Below are positions 16,778 through 24,218 of a DNA stretch of 64,000 bases, in pieces (position 1 is the first letter of the stretch; each line of letters starts with the position of its first letter). The DNA comes from Paenibacillus sp. 453mf (lineage in GTDB: Bacteria > Bacillota > Bacilli > Paenibacillales > Paenibacillaceae). The translations under genes and the position numbers were made by a program. The DNA is taken from positions 1 to 64,000 of the forward strand of contig NZ_FPAC01000009.1 of NCBI RefSeq assembly GCF_900116105.1, read 5' to 3'. A model generated the notes under the pieces. The model made no database searches, was not told where the DNA came from, and saw only the letters and a program-made list of their open reading frames with translations.

Positions 16778-17683
16778 ATGAATATAGGAGACTTGGTCGT
16801 TCGGAAATCGTATGGGGGAGATATCACGTTCCGAGTGGAGGGCCTCAAGGAGAATAAAGCATACATTAAAGGGACCGAATTCAGGCTCTTTGCGGATTCT
16901 CCTCTGAATGATCTGATCAGAGTGCCATATGAGCCAGAGACGAACAAAACCAGGCTGGCACATATTAAAGCAAATGAATCTTACTCGCTATTGCAGAAGC
17001 ATCGTCTGGAGCAAGCACAGCGTAACCAGGCGGGGTTGGTTGATGAGTGGAACAAGAACACACAGACAGAGTCTCCTTCTTTTTTTGAAATGCCTGGCAA
17101 GGTGCTCCATTTGGATGGAGACCCCAATTATCTTAAGAAAAGTATGGCATTGTATGACAGACTACGTGTACCTGCCGAAGGACATTATGTACATGAAGCT
17201 TCAATGGCGGATACGTTATATCGGCTCTTGCCACGCTCACGCCCTGATATTGTTGTCATTACAGGCCATGATGGGGTATTAAAGGGCAGACAGCCCTATG
17301 ATCTGTATAACATCAATCATTATAAGAACTCATCCAACTTCATTGCAGCCGTCCAGGTAGCCAGACAATATGAGTGGCATTTGGATGCGCTGACGATCGT
17401 TGCAGGTGCATGTCAGTCTCATTTCGAAGCACTGATTCGTGCAGGAGCAAATTTCGCCAGCAGCCCTAGTCGGGTATTAATACATGCGCTTGATCCCGTG
17501 TATGTGGCAGCGAAGGCGGCGTTTACATCGGTGAAGGATACCATTAACATAAATGATATCATCCATCACACCATTAGCGGCAGTGAAGGTGTCGGTGGAC
17601 TTGAGTCCAGAGGGAGCTATCGGATTGGATTACCGCCCCTTCAGGATCTGTCCACCCTTAAGGTCTCGCCAGCGGCTATCTAA
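16778..17683 (+). CDS. yabG: sporulation-specific protease YabG
   Basis: YabG is a mother-cell protease that cuts spore coat proteins and prepares them for cross-linking. The 301-residue protein matches the family through the N-terminal SH3-like region (IGDLVVRKSYGGDITFRV), the HLDGDPNYLKKS segment, PDIVVITGHDG and AGACQSHFEALIRAGANFASSP, which contain the conserved His and Cys. ATG 16778 is eight bases after AGAGGTGA; the TTG at 16775 and GTG at 16766 are in frame but too near or inside the ribosome site. A sigma-K-like promoter and a strong terminator make it a monocistronic unit. Confidence 0.92.
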   Translation: MNIGDLVVRKSYGGDITFRVEGLKENKAYIKGTEFRLFADSPLNDLIRVPYEPETNKTRLAHIKANESYSLLQKHRLEQAQRNQAGLVDEWNKNTQTESPSFFEMPGKVLHLDGDPNYLKKSMALYDRLRVPAEGHYVHEASMADTLYRLLPRSRPDIVVITGHDGVLKGRQPYDLYNINHYKNSSNFIAAVQVARQYEWHLDALTIVAGACQSHFEALIRAGANFASSPSRVLIHALDPVYVAAKAAFTSVKDTININDIIHHTISGSEGVGGLESRGSYRIGLPPLQDLSTLKVSPAAI

Positions 17684-17712
17684 AGCTTACTGAAGAAGTA
17701 TATATAGCATAT

Positions 17713-17743
17713 AGACTCCTTAATTTGAAGGGGTCTTTTTTTT
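17713..17743 (+). terminator. terminator after yabG
   Basis: A 9-bp stem (AGACTCCTT/AAGGGGTCT, one G-U pair) followed by eight T. Confidence 0.9.
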
Positions 17744-17850
17744 GCTTCGTTTAACAAGGGTTAATCGTGTTAAAAATCAGTGAGCTAGAATCAAATGGGA
17801 TTGGAAAAGCGTTGTGCTATGTTAAAGCGATAATTTTGCTAAAATATTCG

Positions 17851-17880
17851 TTGACAACTCAATTTTGATGCTGATATAAT
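17851..17880 (+). promoter_or_regulatory. upstream veg promoter (P1)
   Basis: TTGACA, 18 bases, TATAAT, with TGA just before the -10 making it an extended -10. Both hexamers are perfect. It lies 8 bases upstream of a second perfect promoter. Confidence 0.85.
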
Positions 17881-17887
17881 TGATCAT

Positions 17888-17916
17888 TTGACAAACTCTG
17901 AAAGTCCTTGTATAAT
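17888..17916 (+). promoter_or_regulatory. downstream veg promoter (P2)
   Basis: TTGACA, exactly 17 bases, TATAAT: a full-consensus sigma-A promoter. With P1 it reproduces the tandem promoter layout known from B. subtilis veg, one of the strongest vegetative promoters. Confidence 0.92.
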
Positions 17917-17943
17917 GGACAAGGAAAGAGGTGGTCGTTAGCC

Positions 17944-18222
17944 ATGGCTAAAAATTCGCTATTGGATATCAAACGCAGTCTCGACGCTCATGTTGGCCAG
18001 AAGATTCTACTTCGTGCAAACGGTGGACGCCGCAAGACAATTGAGCGTACTGGTGTATTGGAAGAAACGTACCCTTCTGTTTTTATTGTGAAGCTAGATC
18101 AAGAACAGCAAACGTTTAAACGGGTGTCTTACAGTTACGCCGATATATTGACTGAAACAGTACAGGTTTCAGTATATGATCCTGAGCAAGTGATCAGCGA
18201 AATATCGTACAACGAAGTGTAA
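17944..18222 (+). CDS. veg: Veg protein
   Basis: A 92-residue protein of the Veg family, which in B. subtilis is abundant during growth and stimulates biofilm gene expression through SinR. The family sequence is clear: SLLDIKRSLDAHVGQK, RANGGRRKTIERTGVL and the ETYPSVFIVKLDQE...RVSYSYADILTETVQ stretch, a small SH3-like beta barrel. ATG 17944 follows GAGGTGG. It has two full-consensus promoters and a strong terminator, so very high expression as a single gene is expected. A short C-terminal extension goes beyond the B. subtilis protein. Confidence 0.95.
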   Translation: MAKNSLLDIKRSLDAHVGQKILLRANGGRRKTIERTGVLEETYPSVFIVKLDQEQQTFKRVSYSYADILTETVQVSVYDPEQVISEISYNEV

Positions 18223-18238
18223 GCTTGATTTCTCTAGG

Positions 18239-18275
18239 CGGCTCTCGTCCATACAAGGACGGGGCCGTTTTTTTT
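18239..18275 (+). terminator. terminator after veg
   Basis: A G+C-rich stem (CGGCTCTCGTCC with GGACGGGGCCG, small internal irregularity, loop ATACAA) followed by eight T. Confidence 0.9.
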
Positions 18276-18386
18276 ATTGCGCAAGTGAGAGGATTAGCTT
18301 CCAGCTCCGTCTTATTAAGTGTGAGAGAGCTGGTGCGTGCTTAAGGAGGGCGTATAAGCATAGGCTTAACAAACGTTTATCCACTG

Positions 18387-18417
18387 CGAATATTGTTAAC
18401 CCGCATGAGGCATAATA
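18387..18417 (+). promoter_or_regulatory. sigma-G-type promoter of sspF
   Basis: CGAATA at 18387, 18 bases, CATAATA at 18411-18417 fits the forespore sigma-G/F pattern (GHATR, CATNHTA). The start of transcription would lie about 40 bases before sspF, which is sigma-G dependent in B. subtilis. Confidence 0.6.
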
Positions 18418-18464
18418 ACGATCGAAACATGAAATTATGAGTCCCCTAATAAGGAGGAAGCCTT

Positions 18465-18647
18465 ATGAGCCGCAGAAGACGCAGTGTAATGTCAGAAGAG
18501 CTCAAGTATGAGCTGGCCAAGGACCTGGGCTTTTATGATACCGTTCAACAAGAAGGATGGGGCGGGATAAAAGCCAAGGATGCAGGCAATATGGTGAAGA
18601 GGGCTATACAGCTTGCAGAGCAGGCAGCACGCAAAGGTCAAGAATAA
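18465..18647 (+). CDS. sspF: small acid-soluble spore protein SspF (alpha/beta type)
   Basis: A 60-residue alpha/beta-type SASP that coats forespore DNA and protects it from UV and heat. The pattern is the SspF one: an Arg-rich start (MSRRRRSVMSEELKYELAKDLGFYDTV), the Gly-Trp-Gly region QEGWGGIKAKDAGNMVKRAIQLAEQ. The Glu-containing LKYELAKDLGF segment is the germination protease recognition region of the family. TAAGGAGG precedes the ATG. A sigma-G-like promoter and a terminator make it monocistronic. Confidence 0.95.
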   Translation: MSRRRRSVMSEELKYELAKDLGFYDTVQQEGWGGIKAKDAGNMVKRAIQLAEQAARKGQE

Positions 18648-18656
18648 CGAAGAAGG

Positions 18657-18684
18657 GCCCCCTGAATACAACAGGGGGCTTTTA
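18657..18684 (+). terminator. terminator after sspF
   Basis: A perfect 8-bp stem (GCCCCCTG/CAGGGGGC, loop AATACAA) followed by TTTTATAT. Confidence 0.9.
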
Positions 18685-18743
18685 TATATTTTAAAAGAAT
18701 GAAGCAATTGTGCAGGTAAAAATATGACTTGACAGCCCGCTTT

Positions 18744-18752
18744 TGATATAAT
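18744..18752 (+). promoter_or_regulatory. probable ispE promoter (extended -10)
   Basis: TGATATAAT is a perfect extended -10. A perfect TTGACA at 18729 stands only 12 bases before it, too close to act as its -35, though it could pair with a weaker -10 (TATGTT at 18753) at 18 bases. Confidence 0.45.
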
Positions 18753-18797
18753 ATGTTAAGTTGTCTTGAGGGAATAGCTGAGGGTGGGTGAGTCGCC

Positions 18798-19652
18798 TTG
18801 AAAATTTATGAAAAAGCTCCTGCGAAAATTAATTTGATGTTGGATGTATTACATAAAAGAAGCGATGGTTATCATGAAGTAGAAATGATTATGACCATGG
18901 TTGATCTTGCTGATCGGATTGAAATGTCAGAAATCAAGCGGGATACAATCATGATATCAAGTCAGGCGGGATATATCCCCCTGGATGAGAAGAACTTGGC
19001 CTTCCAGGCTGCCAAGCTGGTGAAGGATAGATACGATGTCAAGAAAGGTGTATACATTCACCTGGATAAGAAGATTCCCGTCGCAGCCGGTCTTGCAGGC
19101 GGCAGCAGTGACGCTGCGGCAACCCTGAGAGGTTTAAACAAGCTGTGGGGTCTTGGTATATCTGATGAAGAGCTGAGGCTCCTGGGTGCGGAGCTCGGCT
19201 CGGATGTACCTTTTTGTATAACAGGAGGAACAGCACTAGCTACAGGAAGAGGAGAGAAGCTTCATCAGCTTCCGAATCCACCGCAATGCTGGGTAGTGCT
19301 GGCGAAGCCGCCGATTAACGTATCTACAGCAGAGGTATATGGTCGTGTACGCAGCGATCAGATTGAGAGACATCCATCCGCCAAAAGAATGGAAGATGCG
19401 ATTCGCAATCAGTCTTTTGCAGGGGTTTGTAAGGAACTGGGTAATGTATTAGAGGATGTGACCTTGCAGCTGCATCCAGAAGTAGGCCAATTGAAGGAAG
19501 CCATGATTAAGCTCGGAGCTGACGGAGTTCTCATGTCTGGAAGTGGACCTACCGTCTTCGGTCTTGTATCGAAAGAATCGAAGGTGCCGAGGATTTATAA
19601 TGGCCTGCGAGGATTTTGCAAAGAAGTGTATGCAGTAAGATTACTGACATAA
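18798..19652 (+). CDS. ispE: 4-diphosphocytidyl-2-C-methyl-D-erythritol kinase
   Basis: IspE phosphorylates CDP-methylerythritol, the fourth step of the MEP isoprenoid pathway, in the cytoplasm. The 284-residue GHMP kinase has APAKINLMLDVLHKRSDGYHEVEM at the N-terminus with the catalytic Lys/Asp region, the phosphate-binding PVAAGLAGGSSDAAATL, and the C-terminal MSGSGPTVFGL. The start is TTG at 18798, preceded by a GAGGGTGGGTGA ribosome site; no ATG gives the conserved start. It sits between sspF and purR as in B. subtilis. Confidence 0.95.
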   Translation: MKIYEKAPAKINLMLDVLHKRSDGYHEVEMIMTMVDLADRIEMSEIKRDTIMISSQAGYIPLDEKNLAFQAAKLVKDRYDVKKGVYIHLDKKIPVAAGLAGGSSDAAATLRGLNKLWGLGISDEELRLLGAELGSDVPFCITGGTALATGRGEKLHQLPNPPQCWVVLAKPPINVSTAEVYGRVRSDQIERHPSAKRMEDAIRNQSFAGVCKELGNVLEDVTLQLHPEVGQLKEAMIKLGADGVLMSGSGPTVFGLVSKESKVPRIYNGLRGFCKEVYAVRLLT

Positions 19653-19693
19653 ACTTTGTTTTTTCTATTTATAGTATAAAAACAAATTGATTG

Positions 19694-19744
19694 TTGTACA
19701 AATACGTACAAAAATGATATATTGAATTGTAAACATTCGGATTT
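19694..19744 (+). promoter_or_regulatory. purR promoter overlapped by PurBox-like sites
   Basis: TTGTAC, 18 bases, TATATT (with TGA before it) forms a likely sigma-A promoter at 19694-19723. AAATACGTACAAA at 19700 matches the PurBox in 10 of 13 positions and AACATTCGGATTT at 19732 matches the inverted PurBox in 11 of 13, separated by 19 bases (16-17 is usual). Autoregulation by PurR is known in B. subtilis; the match here is moderate. Confidence 0.4.
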
Positions 19745-19768
19745 GGAGATAGATCGTGAGGAATCGAC

Positions 19769-20602
19769 GTGAAGAAATTAAAACGAAGCGCTCGTTTAGT
19801 AGAAATGACACAATATTTGCTTTCGAGACCACATACACTGATTCCCTTAACGACTTTTGCAGAGCGTTATGGTGCGGCGAAATCTTCGATCAGCGAAGAC
19901 CTTGCCATTATCAAAGAAGTATTTGAGGATGAAGGAATGGGGGACCTGCAGACACTCGCTGGCGCAGCGGGCGGGGTAAAGTTTATGCCCAAGATGTCCT
20001 ACGAACGTTCTTTATCCTTCATACAGAATATATGTGAATTACTCGAACAGCCGGATCGGATTCTACCTGGCGGATATTTGTACATGTCTGATCTGCTTGG
20101 TCAGCCCGCTACCACGAACGAGATCGGCAAGATTATGGCTACGGCATTTGCAGGACGAAACATTGATGTCGTGATGACTGTAGAGACCAAGGGAATTCCG
20201 CTTGCTTATGCGGTAGGCTCACAGCTCAATCTTCCTGTAGTCCTAGTTAGACGAGATCATCAAGTGACAGAAGGCTCAGCTGTTAGTATCAATTACGTAT
20301 CCGGCTCTCATAAGAGTCTGCACACGATGTCCCTGTCTAGAAGGGCACTCCCAGAGAAGTCTCGCGTACTTATCGTCGATGATTTTATGAAGGCGGGAGG
20401 AACAGTGCAAGGTATGATCGACTTACTGGGCGAGTTCAATGCGGAAGTAGCAGGAGTCGGCGTGCTTGTTGAGTCGGGCGAGGTCGATTCTGAAGAACGT
20501 CTTCTTCATGATTATGTTTCACTGGCAACCCTGACGGCTGTGGATCCCAAAACGAAACAAATCACGGTAGTACCGGGTAATTATTTCAATCGAAGCGAGT
20601 GA
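19769..20602 (+). CDS. purR: purine biosynthesis repressor PurR
   Basis: PurR represses purine synthesis and salvage operons; PRPP lowers its DNA binding, and (p)ppGpp competes for the same pocket in B. subtilis. The 277-residue protein has an N-terminal winged helix (residues 1-75, RSARLVEMTQYLLSRPHTLIPL) and a phosphoribosyltransferase-like domain with the PRPP loop VLIVDDFMKAGGT at about residues 200-212. GTG 19769 with GTGAGGAA upstream gives the family start. The RidA-family gene yabJ that follows in B. subtilis is missing; spoVG comes next. Confidence 0.95.
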   Translation: MKKLKRSARLVEMTQYLLSRPHTLIPLTTFAERYGAAKSSISEDLAIIKEVFEDEGMGDLQTLAGAAGGVKFMPKMSYERSLSFIQNICELLEQPDRILPGGYLYMSDLLGQPATTNEIGKIMATAFAGRNIDVVMTVETKGIPLAYAVGSQLNLPVVLVRRDHQVTEGSAVSINYVSGSHKSLHTMSLSRRALPEKSRVLIVDDFMKAGGTVQGMIDLLGEFNAEVAGVGVLVESGEVDSEERLLHDYVSLATLTAVDPKTKQITVVPGNYFNRSE

Positions 20603-20726
20603 CATAAACTTCCCCGATGCAGAAGGATTTCTATCGATCTTTCGCAAGTTTTGTCGAATAGCCCTTGAATCGCACCAAAACTCAAAAAATTCCTTAAATT
20701 AGGATATTTTTATGGAAATAAAAAGA

Positions 20727-20752
20727 AGGAGTTTCTGCATGCTGTGTGGAAT
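20727..20752 (+). promoter_or_regulatory. sigma-H-type promoter of spoVG
   Basis: AGGAGTT at 20727 and GAAT at 20749-20752, with 22 bases between their first positions, fit the sigma-H pattern (RnAGGAwWW, 11-12 bases, RnnGAAT). B. subtilis spoVG is a classic sigma-H gene. The predicted start would lie about 30 bases before the ATG. Confidence 0.6.
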
Positions 20753-20791
20753 TATACACCAAGTTCCGATGGAAAAAGGTGGTGAACACAC

Positions 20792-21076
20792 ATGCAGATT
20801 ACAGATGTCAGACTCCGCCGTGTCAACTCTGAGGGGAGAATGAAGGCTATAGCTTCGATTACGATCGATAATGAGTTCGTCGTTCATGACATTCGCGTTA
20901 TTGATGGTAACAACGGAATGTTTGTTGCTATGCCAAGCAAACGGACTCCCGATGGAGAATTCCGTGACATCGCCCATCCGATTTCTTCCGGTACACGCGA
21001 GAAGATTCAAGCGGCTGTTTTAGCTGAATACGAACGTGCTGCGACGGAGGAAGAGGTTATCGAAGAAGGCGCTTAA
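20792..21076 (+). CDS. spoVG: SpoVG regulatory protein
   Basis: SpoVG is a small nucleic-acid-binding regulator first found in spore cortex formation and septation control. The 94-residue protein matches the family throughout: MQITDVRLRRVNSEGRMKAIASITIDNEFVVHDIRVIDG, FVAMPSKRTPDGEFRDIAHPI and the C-terminal helix. AAAAAGGTGGTGA precedes the ATG. In B. subtilis AbrB represses spoVG and sigma-H drives it; both links are plausible here, as abrB lies upstream and a sigma-H-like promoter is visible. It ends at a terminator. Confidence 0.96.
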   Translation: MQITDVRLRRVNSEGRMKAIASITIDNEFVVHDIRVIDGNNGMFVAMPSKRTPDGEFRDIAHPISSGTREKIQAAVLAEYERAATEEEVIEEGA

Positions 21077-21097
21077 GAACATTATTGGGGTTCGAAA

Positions 21098-21135
21098 GAA
21101 AAGAGGGTCATTTTATGGCTCTCTTTTCTTTTTTT
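21098..21135 (+). terminator. terminator after spoVG
   Basis: A 10-bp stem (GAAAAGAGGG/CTCTCTTTTC, one G-U pair) followed by a run of T. Confidence 0.9.
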
Positions 21136-21189
21136 CAAGAATGAAGTATATTCATTAATGAGCAATATTGGAGCACCAATCAATTATCT

Positions 21190-21209
21190 CCCATAATTTG
21201 GATTATGGG
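21190..21209 (+). repeat. inverted repeat upstream of glmU
   Basis: CCCATAA-TTTGGA-TTATGGG, a perfect 7-bp palindrome without a T-run, about 130 bases before glmU. It could be an operator or leader hairpin. Confidence 0.4.
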
Positions 21210-21337
21210 TTGCTTGCTTGTGCCCAATTTGATGTTGACTAGACCGTTATTCCTTTCAAAGTGAACGAAAAATGGGATCCTTATCGTTCTGTAACAGCAG
21301 AATGGATAACATTACAATTTCAGCGCAGGAGGTCGGG

Positions 21338-22738
21338 ATGTTGAAGAAAATGGCTATTGTACTTGCCGCCGGGCAGGGCAAACGAATGAAGTCCAAATTA
21401 TATAAGGTGTTGCATCCTGTATGCGGCAAACCGATGGTCGGCCACGTTCTAGATACCGTAAAACGTGCAGGCGTGACTCGTAACGTTGTCGTGGTAGGAC
21501 ATGGAGCAGAGGCTGTACAATCCTACTTGGGAGCTTCCGCAGAATACGTATTACAAGAGCAGCAGCTTGGCACGGGACATGCCGTTAAACAGGCTAAGGA
21601 TTTGCTAGGTTCTGAGAAAGGAACCACGATTGTCATTTGCGGCGACACCCCGCTCGTTACAAGTGAAACGCTTGAAGGCTTGATGCAGCTGCATGAAAGC
21701 CGCGGTGCTGCAGCTACTGTTCTGACCGCTCATATGGACAACCCAGCGGGTTATGGCCGTGTGATTCGGGGCGAAGATGGCTCTGTAACGAAGATCGTTG
21801 AACAGAAGGATTGCAATGAAACAGAAAATGCAGTTCAAGAAATAAATACAGGCACTTATTGCTTTGACAATGCAAAATTGTTTGAAGCTCTGGATAAAGT
21901 AACGAACAACAATGCACAGCAAGAATATTACCTCACTGACGTTGTCGGTATTTTTCGTGAAGCAGGCGAAACAGTTGAGGCCTTCATGACTTATGATGCA
22001 GCAGAATCGATTGGTGTGAACGATCGTGTAGCTCTATCGGAAGCCGAAGGATTTATGCGCGAACGTCTTACTCGCAAGCATATGCTGAACGGGGTAACGA
22101 TTATTGATCCTTCTTCCACCTATATTGGTGCGGATGTAGAGATTGGCGCAGACACTGTCTTGTACCCTGGAACGATTCTGAAGGGCAGCACCAAGATTGG
22201 AGAGCAATCGGTCATTGGTCCGAATACAGATATTGAGAACAGTGTTATTGGCGATAACGTTACCGTTAAACAATCCGTATTAGTCGATGCCGAAGTGGGT
22301 AATGAAACAACCGTAGGGCCATTTGCATATTTGCGTCCAGGAACCAAGCTTGGAGAACAAGTGAAGGTTGGCGATTTTGTCGAGATCAAAAATGCGACCA
22401 TTGACAATGGCTCGAAGGTCTCTCACCTCAGCTATGTAGGCGATGCAAATGTCGGTAAGAATGTGAATATCGGCTGCGGCGCGATAACTGTGAACTACGA
22501 TGGATATAATAAAGCTGTCACAGAAATTGAAGATGATGCCTTCATCGGCAGTAACGTGAATTTGATTGCCCCTGTCAAAGTAGGTAAGGGCGCCTATGTT
22601 GTTGCAGGTTCGACCATTACGCATGCTGTTCCGGAGAATGACCTTGCTATTGCAAGAACCCGTCAAGAGAATAAACCTGGCTATGCAGAAAAGATTCGCG
22701 GACGTGCGAAAGCCAAGAAGAATAACGTTAAATCCTAA
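21338..22738 (+). CDS. glmU: bifunctional GlcNAc-1-P uridyltransferase/GlcN-1-P acetyltransferase
   Basis: GlmU makes UDP-GlcNAc, the precursor of peptidoglycan and teichoic acids, in two steps: acetylation of GlcN-1-P and uridylylation. The 466-residue protein has an N-terminal pyrophosphorylase domain (LAAGQGKRMKS, KVLHPVCGKPM, QLGTGHAV, GDTPL) and a C-terminal left-handed beta helix of hexapeptide repeats (IGADVEIGADTVLYPGTILKG onward) with the acetyl-CoA site. ATG 21338 is five bases after AGGAGG; TTG 21341 is the next possibility. It is followed by prs, as in B. subtilis. Confidence 0.96.
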   Translation: MLKKMAIVLAAGQGKRMKSKLYKVLHPVCGKPMVGHVLDTVKRAGVTRNVVVVGHGAEAVQSYLGASAEYVLQEQQLGTGHAVKQAKDLLGSEKGTTIVICGDTPLVTSETLEGLMQLHESRGAAATVLTAHMDNPAGYGRVIRGEDGSVTKIVEQKDCNETENAVQEINTGTYCFDNAKLFEALDKVTNNNAQQEYYLTDVVGIFREAGETVEAFMTYDAAESIGVNDRVALSEAEGFMRERLTRKHMLNGVTIIDPSSTYIGADVEIGADTVLYPGTILKGSTKIGEQSVIGPNTDIENSVIGDNVTVKQSVLVDAEVGNETTVGPFAYLRPGTKLGEQVKVGDFVEIKNATIDNGSKVSHLSYVGDANVGKNVNIGCGAITVNYDGYNKAVTEIEDDAFIGSNVNLIAPVKVGKGAYVVAGSTITHAVPENDLAIARTRQENKPGYAEKIRGRAKAKKNNVKS

Positions 22739-22833
22739 TTTTTGCTGCATTTCGCGATAAAGCAGCGCCGACGTTTAGACACAGCAGATCTAAAAATAGA
22801 TTCCAATGAACCAGCACGGAGGTTTTTTATTTT

Positions 22834-23787
22834 ATGACTTATTTTGATTCCAAATTAAAAATATTTACTTGTAACTCGAACCCGAAGCTCGCACACCAAA
22901 TTGCTGATTACATTGGTATTCCTATGGGTGAGTCCCGTACCACTAGCTTTAGCGACGGTGAAATTCAAGTGAAGCTGTCTGAAAGTGTACGTGGCAGTCA
23001 TGTTTACATTGTTCAGTCGACTTGTGCCCCTGTAAACGACAACTTGATGGAAATGCTGGTTATGATTGATGCCTTGAAGCGTGCATCCGCCAAAACGATC
23101 AATGTTGTCATTCCTTATTATGGATATGCAAGACAAGATCGGAAGGCACGCTCAAGAGATCCGATTACAGCTAAACTTGTAGCTAACCTGATTGAAAAAG
23201 CTGGAGCGACACGGGTCATCGGGATGGACCTGCACGCCATGCAGATTCAGGGCTTCTTCGATATTCCGGTAGACCACATGCTGGCGGTTCCGATCTTGGC
23301 ACAGTATTTCCGTTCCAAGCAAATTGAGAATCCTGTTGTCGTGTCTCCTGACCATGGCGGCGTTGTACGCGCACGTAAATTGGCTGACTTCCTGAACGCT
23401 CCGCTTGCGATCATCGACAAGCGCAGACCGGAGCCTAACGTGAGTGAAGTTATGAATATTATCGGTAATATTGAAGGCAAGACTGCGATCTTGATCGATG
23501 ACATTATCGATACTGCGGGTACTATTGTGCTGGGTGCCAACGCACTTATGGAAGGCGGAGCCAAAGAAGTGTACGCTTGCTGTACGCATCCTGTATTGTC
23601 AGGCCCTGCTATGGAGCGTCTGGAGAATTCACCGCTGAAGGAAGTTGTTGTAACGGATACGATTCCAATTACACATCCGAATCCAACGAAGAAACTGAAT
23701 GTCTTATCCGTCGCTCCATTGCTTGGCGAAGCCATTATTCGGGTTCACGAGGAATTGTCGATTAGTAAATTGTTTGAAATCGAATAA
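22834..23787 (+). CDS. prs: ribose-phosphate pyrophosphokinase
   Basis: Makes PRPP from ribose-5-phosphate and ATP for purine, pyrimidine, NAD, His and Trp synthesis. The 317-residue protein is a canonical class I enzyme: FSDGEIQVKL, the flexible loop YYGYARQDRKARSRDPITAK, the His of MDLHAMQIQGFF, VSPDHGGVVRA, and the PRPP loop AILIDDIIDTAGT at about residue 219. A GGAGG site precedes the ATG. The ctc gene that follows in B. subtilis is absent; a reverse-strand gene converges here instead. Confidence 0.97.
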   Translation: MTYFDSKLKIFTCNSNPKLAHQIADYIGIPMGESRTTSFSDGEIQVKLSESVRGSHVYIVQSTCAPVNDNLMEMLVMIDALKRASAKTINVVIPYYGYARQDRKARSRDPITAKLVANLIEKAGATRVIGMDLHAMQIQGFFDIPVDHMLAVPILAQYFRSKQIENPVVVSPDHGGVVRARKLADFLNAPLAIIDKRRPEPNVSEVMNIIGNIEGKTAILIDDIIDTAGTIVLGANALMEGGAKEVYACCTHPVLSGPAMERLENSPLKEVVVTDTIPITHPNPTKKLNVLSVAPLLGEAIIRVHEELSISKLFEIE

Positions 23788-23805
23788 AGATCTGCATGAA
23801 ACAAG

Positions 23806-23848
23806 AAAAAGGGGTTACGTTGTCGTCTAGGACGACAATGTAACCCCT
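23806..23848 (-). terminator. terminator of the reverse-strand small gene
   Basis: An 18-bp stem (AGGGGTTACGTTGTCGTC with GACGACAATGTAACCCCT, one wobble pair, loop of 3) is followed by TTTTT only on the reverse strand. It lies 20 bases beyond the stop of the 66-codon gene and 23 bases beyond prs, where it may also block readthrough. Confidence 0.85.
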
Positions 23849-23867
23849 GTCGGCGTATCCCGGTTAT

Positions 23868-24068
23868 TTAATATCCGGGCCTTGAAATGAACTGATGATG
23901 AGATCGGTTAAACAGAGCACCGTTAATTTCAACAAAGTACTCATCATAAATAGTAATGCATCCGATCTCGACATGGTTGCCGTGGTCATACACTTGCACC
24001 GGTATGGCCTGTTCCAAATGGTGCTGAAATTGGGACGGCTGCGTTAAACGTTCAATATCATGGCGCAT
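23868..24068 (-). CDS. small protein of unknown function (66 residues)
   Basis: A reverse-strand frame that is open far upstream but whose real start is probably the ATG at 24068, preceded by GAAAGGA at ten-base spacing. The protein begins MRHDIERLTQPSQF and ends FISRPGY. The middle is strand-rich (AIPVQVYDHGNHVEIGCITIYDEYFVEING), suggesting a small beta fold; no signal peptide or membrane segment is seen. Support for a real gene: own ribosome site, a strong terminator of correct polarity just after the stop, and no competing forward frame. I do not recognise the family. Confidence 0.65.
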   Translation of the reverse strand: MRHDIERLTQPSQFQHHLEQAIPVQVYDHGNHVEIGCITIYDEYFVEINGALFNRSHHQFISRPGY

Positions 24069-24218
24069 GACCGGTTCATCCTTTCTTGCTGTTATGCTGA
24101 TCGAATCTGAACAATTGTTTTTATTGTAAAGTGAAACTGCGTGTAAGTCCAATTGGTAGTTCAAGATTTGTGCGCTGGCAAGGAAGCAATATGAAATATG
24201 AAGGAGGCAGCCTCTCAT

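Noticed and set aside
18729..18752. TTGACA paired with TATAAT before ispE
   Set aside because: The spacer is only 12 bases; only the extended -10 is kept.
23810..23848. Hairpin as terminator of prs
   Set aside because: The T-run lies only on the reverse strand, so it is assigned to the small reverse gene; prs has no clear own terminator.
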